Positions 42,671-50,757 of a DNA stretch of 64,000 nt are shown piece by piece. Where the stretch lies: assembly GCA_020634935.1 (NCBI GenBank), contig JACKAT010000009.1, positions 62,001-126,000 of the forward strand, written 5' to 3'. The notes under the pieces were generated by a model that saw only the letters and a list, made by a program, of their open reading frames with translations, was not told the DNA's origin and searched no databases. The position numbers were made by a program, and so were the translations under genes. Position 1 is the stretch's first letter; the number at the start of each line of letters is the position of its first letter. Source of the stretch: Anaerolineales bacterium. GTDB lineage: Bacteria > Chloroflexota > Anaerolineae > 4572-78 > J111.

Positions 42671-42891
42671 TACGGTTATCTTAATCGATTACCTCTACAA
42701 TTCTGAAGAAACTGAGCGTACCCAAGCGATTGGTAACGTTTTTGAATTAGCTCGACAAGAAAAAGTCGAGCTTTTTGTATCCTTTTATACCCCTCACCTA
42801 CGATGTTTATTTTCAAAGTGTGGCTAGTATTATCTCTGTGAAAACTCCGCAAGACGTCGTTACTCAGTTTTTATCCCCACTATCAAAATAA
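42654..42891 (+). pseudogene. PIN-domain toxin, frameshifted and internally truncated
   Basis: From ATG 42654 the first 45 or so residues read as a PIN domain (MKLYLDTVILIDYLYN, first catalytic Asp; QAIGNVFELARQEKVELFVS). Near 42790 the frame shifts by +1: the continuing sequence is PLTYDVYFQSVASIISVK, then TPQDVVTQFLSPLSK, ending at 42891. Even allowing the shift it is only about 78 residues against the usual ~140, so a middle segment with other acidic active-site residues is lost. Confidence 0.6.
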
Positions 42892-42920
42892 TCGTCTCTT
42901 TTTTCGTAGCTTGTTAAAGT

Positions 42921-43072
42921 TCTCTATGTTTGCACTTTTAGGAATTGCCCAAATTGAAGAGGAAAATTAGACAGAATTAACAAGATTATCAAGATTATGC
43001 AAATTTTTTTATTCTGTAAATCTTGTAAATCCTGTCTATTTCTACAAAGTGCAAAGATAGTATAATAAAGTT
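42921..43072. repeat. Nested palindrome, family N copy 2
   Basis: The outer arms CTCTATGTTTGCACTTT and AAAGTGCAAAGATAGT match copy 1 (26476-26619). The inner palindrome is different: AGACAGAATTAACAAGATT and AATCTTGTAAATCCTGTCT, 17 of 19 paired. Lies between the broken PIN gene and rpe. Confidence 0.75.
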
Positions 43073-43108
43073 GTTTAGTAGGTTGATAAAGCCATAAGGG
43101 AGAAACCC

Positions 43109-43768
43109 ATGATCAAAATAGCGCCCTCAATTATCGCCTCCGACTTCACCCGGCTGGGCGAGCAGGCTCAGGAAGCCGTCGCCGGGGGGGCCGATTGGCT
43201 GCACCTGGACGTTATGGACGGCCATTTTGTGCCCAATATCACTTTTGGTCCGCTGGTGGTCAAAGCCGTTCGCTCCGTCACCGATATAACCCTGGACATT
43301 CACCTGATGATCGAACAGCCGGAGCGCTATCTCGAAGAATTCGCCCACGCCGGCGCCAACCGCATGACCGTTCACGTCGAGACCTGCCCTCATCTCCACC
43401 GCACCGTCCAGCAGATTAAAGAGCTGGGCTGCCGGGCCGGCGTCACGCTCAATCCGGCCACGCCGCTCTCTGTTCTGACCGAAATTCTGCCGGAGGTTGA
43501 TCTGGTGTTGGTCATGTCGGTCAACCCCGGCTTCGGCGGCCAGTCGTATATCCCCGCCAGCACCGCCAAAATCGCCCGGCTGCGAGCCATGCTCGACGCC
43601 ATCGGCTCCCCGGCCGAATTGGAGGTCGATGGTGGCATCAACGTCGAGACCATCGCCGAGGCGGCTCAAGCTGGCGTATCTGTAGTGGTAGCTGGATCGG
43701 CGGTATTTAGGGGTGAGGCTTCGATAGGTGAGAATATCCGGCAATTGCGAGAGGCGTGTGACTGTTGA
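43109..43768 (+). CDS. rpe: Ribulose-phosphate 3-epimerase
   Basis: 219 residues, full length. TIM-barrel motifs: IAPSIIASDFTRLGEQ, LDVMDGHFVPNITFGP (metal-binding His and Asp), HLMIEQPERYLEEF, VMSVNPGFGGQSYIP and LEVDGGINVETI (catalytic Asp). It interconverts ribulose-5-phosphate and xylulose-5-phosphate in the pentose phosphate pathway. Not part of a visible operon. Start has GGGAG upstream. Confidence 0.95.
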   Translation: MIKIAPSIIASDFTRLGEQAQEAVAGGADWLHLDVMDGHFVPNITFGPLVVKAVRSVTDITLDIHLMIEQPERYLEEFAHAGANRMTVHVETCPHLHRTVQQIKELGCRAGVTLNPATPLSVLTEILPEVDLVLVMSVNPGFGGQSYIPASTAKIARLRAMLDAIGSPAELEVDGGINVETIAEAAQAGVSVVVAGSAVFRGEASIGENIRQLREACDC

Positions 43769-43868
43769 GTCTATAAATTCGGAACCTTTTAACCTTCTCT
43801 ATCGTCTAAGACATGTAAGACCCAAACAAAACAGTTAATAAATCTCATTTTTGAGGAGGAATACCCTT

Positions 43869-44627
43869 ATGAATTTCAAAACTCAACCCCTTATCATCGC
43901 CTTGGTTTGTGCTATGCTGGTGCTATTAGGTGGCGGCGTGGCCGTCGGTCTGGCCACCTTCGGCTTATCGACAGCCCAGGCCGATACCCTACACCAAGAC
44001 TCAGCGACACCGCGCACCATCACCGTGGTCGGCGAAGGTACCGTCAGCGCCGCGCCCGATATCGCCACCATCAACCTTGGCGTCCAGGTCAACGATCCCG
44101 AAGTAAAGGCCGCCACTGACCAGGCCGACCAAATCATGGCCGATTTGATCGCCGCCCTGAAAGCCGAGGGCGTAGCCGACAAAGACATCGAAACCGCTTA
44201 CTATAGCCTCTACATCGATCGCCCCTTCGGCCCGGACGGCCAGCCCGGCAGCGCGACCTACCAATTGAGCAACAGCTTGCAAGTTACCGTCCGCGATCTC
44301 GATAACCTGACGAATATCTTGAGCGTGGCTATTGAAGCCGGCGCTAACAACATCAACAGCGTCAGCTTCAGCATCGAGGACCCCAGCGATCTACGCTCCG
44401 AAGCGCGCCAGCAGGCCGTGGACGAAGCTAAGACCAAAGCGGAAGAACTGGCCGATCTCAACGGCGTTGCCGTAGGTGAAGTCGTCCGCATCAGCGAAGT
44501 GATTGATCAGGGCATTCCCTTCGCCAGTGAGCGTGCTTTAGCTGTCGGCGGTGGCGGTGGCGGCATCACCCCCGGCGATGTCGATATCAATGTTCAACTG
44601 CAAATCACCTACGCCATCTTGCAGTAA
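43869..44627 (+). CDS. Exported SIMPL-domain (DUF541) protein
   Basis: 252 residues from the ATG at 43869 with GAGGAGG upstream. Signal peptide about residues 1-38 (IIALVCAMLVLLGGGVAVGL). SIMPL domain (PF04402): TITVVGEGTVSAAPDIATIN, AYYSLYIDRPFGPDGQPG, YQLSNSLQVTVRDLDNLTNI and ARQQAVDEAKTKAEELADLN. The role of the family is unclear (envelope or stress). Followed by a strong terminator. Confidence 0.9.
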   Translation: MNFKTQPLIIALVCAMLVLLGGGVAVGLATFGLSTAQADTLHQDSATPRTITVVGEGTVSAAPDIATINLGVQVNDPEVKAATDQADQIMADLIAALKAEGVADKDIETAYYSLYIDRPFGPDGQPGSATYQLSNSLQVTVRDLDNLTNILSVAIEAGANNINSVSFSIEDPSDLRSEARQQAVDEAKTKAEELADLNGVAVGEVVRISEVIDQGIPFASERALAVGGGGGGITPGDVDINVQLQITYAILQ

Positions 44628-44673
44628 CAAACCCAGTAGAACAAGTCGCTGACTTGTTACATAGGTACGGATT

Positions 44674-44708
44674 GAAAAAGAGACGACTTTACCGGTCGTC
44701 TCTTTTTT
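44674..44708 (+). terminator. Intrinsic terminator after the SIMPL gene
   Basis: AAAAGAGACGAC and GTCGTCTCTTTTTTT arms around a short ACCG-containing loop with a long T-tract, about 45 bases past the stop. A smaller ACAAGTC/GACTTGT hairpin precedes it. Confidence 0.9.
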
Positions 44709-44880
44709 TACCCAAAAACTTGCCTTGCCGCCTAACATCGTCTATTCTTTCGGTTAGCTATATCCAGCCACCCGAAACCCGCTCAAGCGCTCGCCTTTCA
44801 ACCCAACCCCATCAACTCCCTAACTCCCAACTCTAAAAACGCCAAGAACTCTATAAACTTTTTACCGAAAGGACAACCCC

Positions 44881-45987
44881 ATGTCGCGTGCCGTATTCAT
44901 TGGCGATGAATCCCTCTGGGCCGGCGGCCATCCGCCCGGCCATCCCCTGCGCCCCGAACGATTGCGCGACACCTGGGACATGCTTCAGGCCTACCAGGCC
45001 TTTGATGCGCCGAACACCCGCATCGTGCCGCCCCGCCCGCCGACCGAGGCAGACCTGCTCACCTTTCACACTCGTGAATATGTCGATGCCGTTCGCCGGT
45101 TGAGCCAGGGGGAGCGAGGCTTCAACTACAGCCGCTATGGCTTTGGGCCGGGCGACAACCCCGTTTTCGACGGGATGTACGATAGCGAGGGGCTCAAAGT
45201 CGGCGCGGCCCTGGTAGCCGCTGAACTCTTACTCAATAACGAGGCCGATGTCGTGTTTAGCTTCGCCGGAGGATTGCACCACGCCGGGCGCAATTTCGCC
45301 TCCGGCTTCTGCGTTTTCGGCGATGGGGCCGTTGCCATTCAGCGCATGCTGGCCGAAGGCTGGCGCGTGGCCTACATCGACATCGACGCCCACCACGGCG
45401 ACGGCGTCCAGGCCGCCTTTTATGATGACGACCGGGTTTTGACCATCTCGTTTCACGAGTCGGGCTACTATCTTTTCCCCGGCACCGGGTTTACTCAAGA
45501 TTTGGGCGAAGGCTCCGGACGCGGCTTTAGTGTCAACGTCCCACTCTTTCCCTATACCGACGATGATATTTTCTTGTGGGCGTTTGATCAGGTGGCGCCA
45601 CCGTTGCTCGACCGCTTTGCGCCGGATGTGATTGTCGCTCAACTGGGGGTCGATGCCCACTGGCGCGATCCGCTGACCCACCTGGCCTTAACCACCCACG
45701 GTTTTGAGAACCTGTTCCAACGGATTCATCAGCTTTCGCCGCGCTGGCTGGCCGTTGGTGGCGGTGGTTACCACCACACGGTGGTGCCGCGCGCTTGGAC
45801 TCTGGCCTGGGGTGTGATGAGTGAGCAAACCTTCTCCAACGTCTTACCTGAGGCCGTGGCGGCTAACTACACCCCACCTTTCCTGCACGATGAAGGCCAA
45901 CCGCCCATTGTGGTCGATCAACGTCGCCAAGTTCAGCAAGGGACCGAACAAGTCGTCGAAGAGTTAAAACAGTTGCTCCAATTTTGA
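44881..45987 (+). CDS. Histone-deacetylase-superfamily hydrolase (AcuC/acetylpolyamine type)
   Basis: 368 residues with GAAAGGA upstream. HDAC fold: HTREYVDAVRRLSQGERG, active-site FAGGLHHAGRNFASGFCVF, zinc-binding IDIDAHHGDGVQAAFYDD, ISFHESGYYLFPGTG and LGVDAHWRDPLTHL, then the closing VGGGGYHHTVVPRAW. The metal triad Asp-His-Asp is complete. Bacterial members deacetylate acetoin-linked enzymes, polyamines or lysines; substrate not determined here. Confidence 0.93.
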   Translation: MSRAVFIGDESLWAGGHPPGHPLRPERLRDTWDMLQAYQAFDAPNTRIVPPRPPTEADLLTFHTREYVDAVRRLSQGERGFNYSRYGFGPGDNPVFDGMYDSEGLKVGAALVAAELLLNNEADVVFSFAGGLHHAGRNFASGFCVFGDGAVAIQRMLAEGWRVAYIDIDAHHGDGVQAAFYDDDRVLTISFHESGYYLFPGTGFTQDLGEGSGRGFSVNVPLFPYTDDDIFLWAFDQVAPPLLDRFAPDVIVAQLGVDAHWRDPLTHLALTTHGFENLFQRIHQLSPRWLAVGGGGYHHTVVPRAWTLAWGVMSEQTFSNVLPEAVAANYTPPFLHDEGQPPIVVDQRRQVQQGTEQVVEELKQLLQF

Positions 45988-46053
45988 CGTATCCAGCCCA
46001 CCTCAAGCAAAATAAAATCAGTCGATCACGATTTCAAGATCTAATGAGAAATG

Positions 46054-46158
46054 ATAGAACGCGGATGACACGGATTATACGGATTTTCACCGACAAAACT
46101 TGATTTAACTTCAAAAAATCCGTGTTTATCCGTTTGATCTGTACGATCTGTGTTCTAT
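46054..46158. repeat. Palindromic element, family D copy 2
   Basis: Bounded by ATAGAACGCGGAT and ATCTGTGTTCTAT-type ends, with CGGATTATACGGATTTT and AAAATCCGTGTTTATCCG inside. Shares ends with 1425-1491. It abuts the next nested element. Confidence 0.6.
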
Positions 46159-46160
46159 AG

Positions 46161-46297
46161 GACTTACGCCGTTGGCATGTCATTTCGTAGCCGAAGGCGG
46201 AGAAATCCCTAAAATCTTTGTTTGCAAACAGAATCTGTAGGGATTTCTCGCTCATTCTTCGCTCGAAATGACATGGTTCGATGTCAAATGCGTAACT
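46161..46297. repeat. Nested palindrome: outer GACTTACGC arm around family C copy 3
   Basis: GACTTACGCCGTTGG on the left and TGCGTAAC on the right flank a complete family C element (46177-46274: ATGTCATTTCG, AGAAATCCCT, AGGGATTTCT, CGAAATGACAT). The left arm is nearly identical to GACTTACGCAGTTGG, which flanks a family P element at 61367. Confidence 0.65.
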
Positions 46298-46386
46298 TCT
46301 ATTCTATTTACCCACTTTCATGTAAAATTGTGATCGACTGAAAATATGTTTCTTGTCCCATGGGCGATAGAACGTGGGACGCAATA

Positions 46387-46431
46387 GCTGCTATTCTGAT
46401 GGAGTCAGATAGTCTCAGATGAGACGACAGC
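46387..46431 (+). promoter_or_regulatory. Candidate structured leader, copy 2
   Basis: GCTG/CAGC pair around GATAGTCTC-AGAT-GAGACGA, matching the core at 11037-11079. Downstream, two copies of ATATCTGACTACCG could pair with its GTCAGATA, giving an alternative fold. It lies about 65 bases before the amidohydrolase start. Confidence 0.3.
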
Positions 46432-46496
46432 GACAACGAAAATATCTGACTACCGACTACTGATATCTGACTACCGTATTTTCAGAGGAGGATGCT

Positions 46497-48107
46497 TTGT
46501 CCCAACCTGCCGATTTACTCATTCACAACGCCCGCGTCTTCACCGCCGACGCCGCTAACCCTCACGCCGAGGCGGTCGCCGTGCGCGGCAATCAAATTGT
46601 ATTTGTTGGCGCCAACTCGGCGGCCGAAGATTGGCGCGGCCCCAACACCCGCCTTATCGATGGCCAACAGGGCAGCCTGCTGCCCGGTTTCATCGACAGC
46701 CATTTCCACCTCTTGTGGGGATCGATTGAATTGGGCGACATCCAATTACAAACGGTCGATTCGCTCGATGGGCTGGCCACGGCGATCCAAGCCTATGCCC
46801 ACGCTCATCCCGACTCGGTCTGGTTAGTGGGCTGGGGGCTTCAATATTCGGTTTTGCCGCCGGGCCAGTCGCTCACGCGCCATCAGCTCGATGCCATTAT
46901 CGCCGACCGGCCTTTAATTGTGTTTGCGTACGACAGCCACACCGCCTGGGCCAACACGGCGGCCCTGCGCCAGGCCGGCATTCTGTCTCAAGATCGACCC
47001 GTTGGCCCCAACAGTGAGATTGTCCGCGACGTGGATGGTTCGGCTGCCGGTGAACTCCGCGAATCGGGTGCGTTTGATTTTGTCTTGAACCTTGTCCCGC
47101 CGCCGACCGAGGCCCGGCAGCGTGAACTGCTCCAATGGGGATTGGCTCAAGCCGCCGCGCTTGGCGTTACCAGCGTTCACAACATGAACGGCGATGCCGA
47201 AGAGTTGGCCATCTATTTGGCCGCTGAGGCTGCCGGCGACTTAACCCTGCGTGTCTACTGCCCCTTTCATGTCAAGCCGGAAACCCCCATCGAAGCCTTA
47301 GCCGAAGCCATCGCCATGCGCGATGCTTGCACGAGCGAAATGGTACGCAGCAACTGCGTCAAATTCTTTATGGATGGCGTCATCGAAACCTACACTGGCC
47401 TGCTGGTCGATGATTACGCCGGTCAGCCGGGTAATCACGGTGGGGCGCTCTTCACCGCCGACCATTTTACCCGCATGGCCGCCGAAGCCGACCGCCTGGG
47501 CTTGCAAATCTTCGTCCATGCTGTCGGTGATGGCGCCGTCCGCCGCATTCTCGACAGCTTCGCCGCTGTCCGCCACACCAACGGCCGCCGCGACAGCCGC
47601 CATCGCATCGAGCATATCGAACTGATTCATCCCGACGACCTGCCTCGCTTTGCCGAATTGGGCGTCATCGCCTCGATGCAGCCGGCCCACGCCATGCTGA
47701 CCGTCGATGACCCCGATCCCTGGCTGCGCCGCATTCCTGAGTCGCGCTGGGGCTGCGCCTTTGCCTGGCAAACTATTCGGGAAGCCGGGGCCACCCTGGC
47801 CTTTGGCAGCGATTGGCCGGTCGCTACGCCCAGCCCCTTCACCGGCCTCTACTTTGCGCTTAACCGTCAACCGTGGGCAGCGGGCCTACCCCCTCAACGT
47901 CAATCCCTAACCGATACGTTGCGGTCCTACACCCGCGACGCCGCCTACGCCGAATTTCAAGAACATCGCAAAGGCCAACTGCGCCCCGGCCTGCTGGCCG
48001 ATCTGGTTTTGCTATCGGCTGACATCTTTACCGTGCCGCCGGAAGCTGTCGAGCAGATAAAACCGGTGATGACCGTATGTAACGGACGCATCACCTACCA
48101 GGCGTAA
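46497..48107 (+). CDS. YtcJ-like metal-dependent amidohydrolase
   Basis: 536 residues from a TTG at 46497, set by AGAGGAGG 5 bases upstream; an overlapping ATG at 46492 is in a different frame. Amidohydrolase 3 (PF07969) motifs: GFIDSHFHLLWG (HxH metal site), VKFFMDGVIETYTG (metal-bridging Lys), FVHAVGDGAVRRILDSFA, HRIEHIELI and FGSDWPVATPSPFTGLYFAL. Members hydrolyse amide or formamide bonds of varied substrates. No signal peptide. It stands alone between repeat-rich gaps. Confidence 0.92.
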   Translation: MSQPADLLIHNARVFTADAANPHAEAVAVRGNQIVFVGANSAAEDWRGPNTRLIDGQQGSLLPGFIDSHFHLLWGSIELGDIQLQTVDSLDGLATAIQAYAHAHPDSVWLVGWGLQYSVLPPGQSLTRHQLDAIIADRPLIVFAYDSHTAWANTAALRQAGILSQDRPVGPNSEIVRDVDGSAAGELRESGAFDFVLNLVPPPTEARQRELLQWGLAQAAALGVTSVHNMNGDAEELAIYLAAEAAGDLTLRVYCPFHVKPETPIEALAEAIAMRDACTSEMVRSNCVKFFMDGVIETYTGLLVDDYAGQPGNHGGALFTADHFTRMAAEADRLGLQIFVHAVGDGAVRRILDSFAAVRHTNGRRDSRHRIEHIELIHPDDLPRFAELGVIASMQPAHAMLTVDDPDPWLRRIPESRWGCAFAWQTIREAGATLAFGSDWPVATPSPFTGLYFALNRQPWAAGLPPQRQSLTDTLRSYTRDAAYAEFQEHRKGQLRPGLLADLVLLSADIFTVPPEAVEQIKPVMTVCNGRITYQA

Positions 48108-48223
48108 AGCCCTCGGCCTGCAACGTTACGCCGCAGGAAATAGGCCGGCGCTTGCCGATAAAAAGGGGGCTGCACCTGGTCTGAAGTAATGGGTAACCAT
48201 CAGAATACGATCACTTACCGGAG

Positions 48224-48435
48224 CAAAACGATAGACAACCAGGGAAGCAGTCAAAACAACCAAGGAAGCAGTTGAAACAACCGGGGAAGCAACCAAAACA
48301 ACCGAGGAAGCAGTTGAAACAACCGGGGAAGCAGCCATAGACAACCAGAGAAGCAGTTGCAACAACCGGGGAAGCAACCAGAACAACCGAGGAAGCAACT
48401 AAAACAACCGGGGGAAAATGATAAACAACCAGGTT
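48224..48435. repeat. 21-bp tandem repeat array
   Basis: About nine copies of CGGGGAAGCAGTTGAAACAAC-like units, with GGGAAGC and ACAACC constant and the middle variable. One unit is 22 bp. It ends in a hairpin (ACAACCAGG and CCCGGTTGT). Translation is possible in one minus frame (VVSTAS repeats) but with no start or ribosome site, so it is taken as non-coding. The rest of 48108-48805 holds nothing recognised apart from a half-copy of a family C end near 48565. Confidence 0.8.
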
Positions 48436-48807
48436 TTTTGTGATTTTTACCCGGTTGTCTGTTATTTCAGTTTAGACTCGATAGGTTTCCAAATAGTTTG
48501 AATTATTTACCTGTTCTGTTAGAACAAATGTTGAGGGAAAGTGAACGGTCAGAAACCTGTCTGATATCACTTCGAGCGCACCAGGAGCGAGAAGTACCCC
48601 CGCATGGAGTTTGTAACCCAACGCTGCCAGGCTTTCACCATCCGCAGCATCGAAATAACGTGAATGGCGTAAATTCTACCAACAACGTTTTAATCGTCCT
48701 ATCGCCCAATCTCTAATCTCCAACCTCCCATCTCCCTTCCCCTAACTTTCGATAGGCGACATTTTACGCCATAATTGATATACTATCGACCAAATTCATG
48801 TCGAACA

Positions 48808-48889
48808 AGGTGACAGTCACTTAGACGCGATAAATCGATTTGTTTGGGCTAAACGGACATTCATTTTCGGCAAAAAGTGACTGTCACCT
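48808..48889. repeat. Palindromic element, family P copy 5 (subtype B)
   Basis: 82 bp with perfect 15-bp P arms. Inner sequence (AGACGCGATAAATCGAT ... CATTCATTTTCGGCAAA) matches the copy at 61394-61476, defining subtype B. Followed by TTGAACTGCGTAA. Confidence 0.85.
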
Positions 48890-48943
48890 TTTGAACTGCG
48901 TAACTCTTAATACTATCGACCAAATTCGATTACGACCCAAAAA

Positions 48944-49909
48944 ATGACAACCAATACCCACCCAACTGAGCAACCGACACCAACCCACATCGTTGCTCGC
49001 CTCTGGATTTACCAGGCCGAGCGCTTTCCCGTCATCGGCCACGGAGTTTTGATTGCGGCCTTTAGTTTCTCGGCGGTGAGCTATTCCAGCCTGCTGCGTG
49101 GTCACGTCGAATGGCCCCGGCTGGCGACCGTTGCCGTCGCTTTTGTTAGCGCCTTTCTCTTTTTCTTGCAGTTGCGGCTGGCCGACGAATTCAAGGATTT
49201 TGCCGAGGACGCCCGCTTCCGGCCGTATCGACCCGTTCCGCGCGGGCTGGTCTCGCTGCGGGAATTGGGGGTGCTATGGGGCTTGACCTTGGTGGTTCAA
49301 CTGGGCCTGGCGTGGTGGCTGGAGCCGGCGCTCGTGCCGCTGCTGCTGCTGGTCTGGGGCTATCTGGCCTTGATGAGTCGAGAATTCTTCGTGCGCGATT
49401 GGCTCAAAGCCCGACCCCTTACCTACCTCTGGACGCACATGCTCATCGTGCCGCTGATCGATTTATACACCACCGCCTGCGACTGGCTGGCAGCCGGGGC
49501 CAATCTGCCCCATTGGGGCTTAGCCTGGTTTTTAGTCGTCAGTTTTTTCAATGGCGTCATCATCGAACTGGGTCGCAAAATTCGAGCGCCGCAGGATGAA
49601 GAAACCGGGGTCGAAACCTACAGTGCGCTGTGGGGACCTCGTCGGGCGGTGCTGGTTTGGTGGGGAGCCGTGCTGGTCACGGCCATCAGCGCCGGGTTCG
49701 CCGCCCATCAAATCGATTTCGCCGGGCCGGTTGGCGTTTTGCTGGTCATTCTACTCGCGCTGGCGGCCGTTGTCGCCGTCCGATTCTGGCAAAATCCGAA
49801 CACAAGTCGGGCTAAAGCTATCGAAACGATGTCGGGCGTGTGGACATTATTGATGTATCTAGGAGTTGGGGCGGCGCCGTTACTGTGGCAGGTATTATTG
49901 AGAGGATAA
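48944..49909 (+). CDS. UbiA-family prenyltransferase
   Basis: 321 residues, about eight membrane helices. The first Asp-rich motif is LRLADEFKDFAEDARFRPYR, a variant of NDxxDxxxD. RPVPRGLVSLRELGVLWGL follows. The second Asp-rich region is VIIELGRKIRAPQDEETGVE, an acidic loop. The substrate is an isoprenyl diphosphate; the acceptor cannot be told. It is the first of the plus-strand lipid-related genes here, but it is separated from the next by a convergent gene and a palindrome. Its last 15 bases overlap the convergent MNT-HepT gene. Confidence 0.85.
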   Translation: MTTNTHPTEQPTPTHIVARLWIYQAERFPVIGHGVLIAAFSFSAVSYSSLLRGHVEWPRLATVAVAFVSAFLFFLQLRLADEFKDFAEDARFRPYRPVPRGLVSLRELGVLWGLTLVVQLGLAWWLEPALVPLLLLVWGYLALMSREFFVRDWLKARPLTYLWTHMLIVPLIDLYTTACDWLAAGANLPHWGLAWFLVVSFFNGVIIELGRKIRAPQDEETGVETYSALWGPRRAVLVWWGAVLVTAISAGFAAHQIDFAGPVGVLLVILLALAAVVAVRFWQNPNTSRAKAIETMSGVWTLLMYLGVGAAPLLWQVLLRG

Positions 49910-50527
49910 ATCGGTGAGAATGCGTTGGATTTGAGACTTCAAATTCGGCAATTGTTGATCGATAACATCCCACACCAATTCTGAGTTTATTTTGAAATAA
50001 CTATGGATGAGGACATCTCGTAAGCCCGCTATCGTACGCCAGGGAATATCCGGGTATTTATCGCGCAGTTCTTTGGGCAAATTCTTGGTGGCCTCACCAA
50101 TAATTTCAAACCGGCGTACGACCGCATCCTGAATTTGGTCATTTTGAAAAAAATCTTGAAGGGTTAAACCTTGCGTATACGTTTCGATTTTTTCAATACT
50201 TTCAAGGATATCTTGAAGAAAGAGGCGGCTGTCGCGTTTCATATAGATGGGGATCTCCTCATTTAGGATTTGTTCTTTCAAAAGAGGATGGATCGATGAA
50301 TAATCGACTAGATCAACCGACCGGCCGAGCGCGTCTTCTAACGCCAGCTTTAGATCGATGAAGTCAAACAAATTTTTTTTCAGCGGTAATTCTACCAGAA
50401 TATCGATATCACTGGTCGAGGTCAGCTCCCCTCTCACCAGCGAGCCGAAGACGCCGGCGCGAATGGCCTGATGTTGTTCTAAAATCGGTACGATAATCGA
50501 TTTGATTTCAATTAACGGTTGTGTCAT
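49895..50527 (-). CDS. Single-chain fusion of MNT nucleotidyltransferase and HepT-like HEPN domain
   Basis: 210 residues from the ATG at 50527. Residues 1-97 are an MntA-type nucleotidyltransferase: IRAGVFGSLVRGELTSTSDI followed by DILVEL gives GSx10DxD. Residues 98-210 are a HepT-like (DUF86) HEPN RNase: LQDILESIEKIETYTQGLTL, VRRFEIIGEATKNLPKEL and AGLRDVLIHSYFKI, where the Rx4HxY catalytic motif is intact. Normally toxin (HepT) and antitoxin (MntA, which AMPylates the Tyr of RX4HXY) are separate genes. Here they are one protein, so AMPylation could occur in cis. The fused form implies permanent 1:1 control. Confidence 0.88.
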   Translation of the reverse strand: MTQPLIEIKSIIVPILEQHQAIRAGVFGSLVRGELTSTSDIDILVELPLKKNLFDFIDLKLALEDALGRSVDLVDYSSIHPLLKEQILNEEIPIYMKRDSRLFLQDILESIEKIETYTQGLTLQDFFQNDQIQDAVVRRFEIIGEATKNLPKELRDKYPDIPWRTIAGLRDVLIHSYFKINSELVWDVIDQQLPNLKSQIQRILTDLSSQ

Positions 50528-50559
50528 AACTATGTTCCAATTTAACTGCCCCATTCCAA

Positions 50560-50642
50560 AGGTGACAGTCACTTCAACACGTTAAATCGATCTGTTTGAA
50601 TTACTCAGATGCTGATTTATTGACAACAAGTGACTGTCACCT
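50560..50642. repeat. Palindromic element, family P copy 6 (subtype A)
   Basis: 83 bp with perfect P arms; inner sequence like 21046-21128. It lies 33 bases upstream of the MNT-HepT start, between that gene and the dikinase gene. Confidence 0.85.
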
Positions 50643-50757
50643 GGGTTTTGGCGTAAGCCTTGCGTCCTCATAATAGCACATTTTTGAGTGACTGACTATG
50701 GGTTTGAGGGACAGTTTACAGAATTGATCTACTTTCAGCTAGGAGAAGCCTTCAATT

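Noticed and set aside
48126..48398. Open minus-strand frame with VVSTAS repeats
   Set aside because: It is a by-product of the 21-bp tandem array; it has no ribosome site and its non-repeat part is not protein-like.
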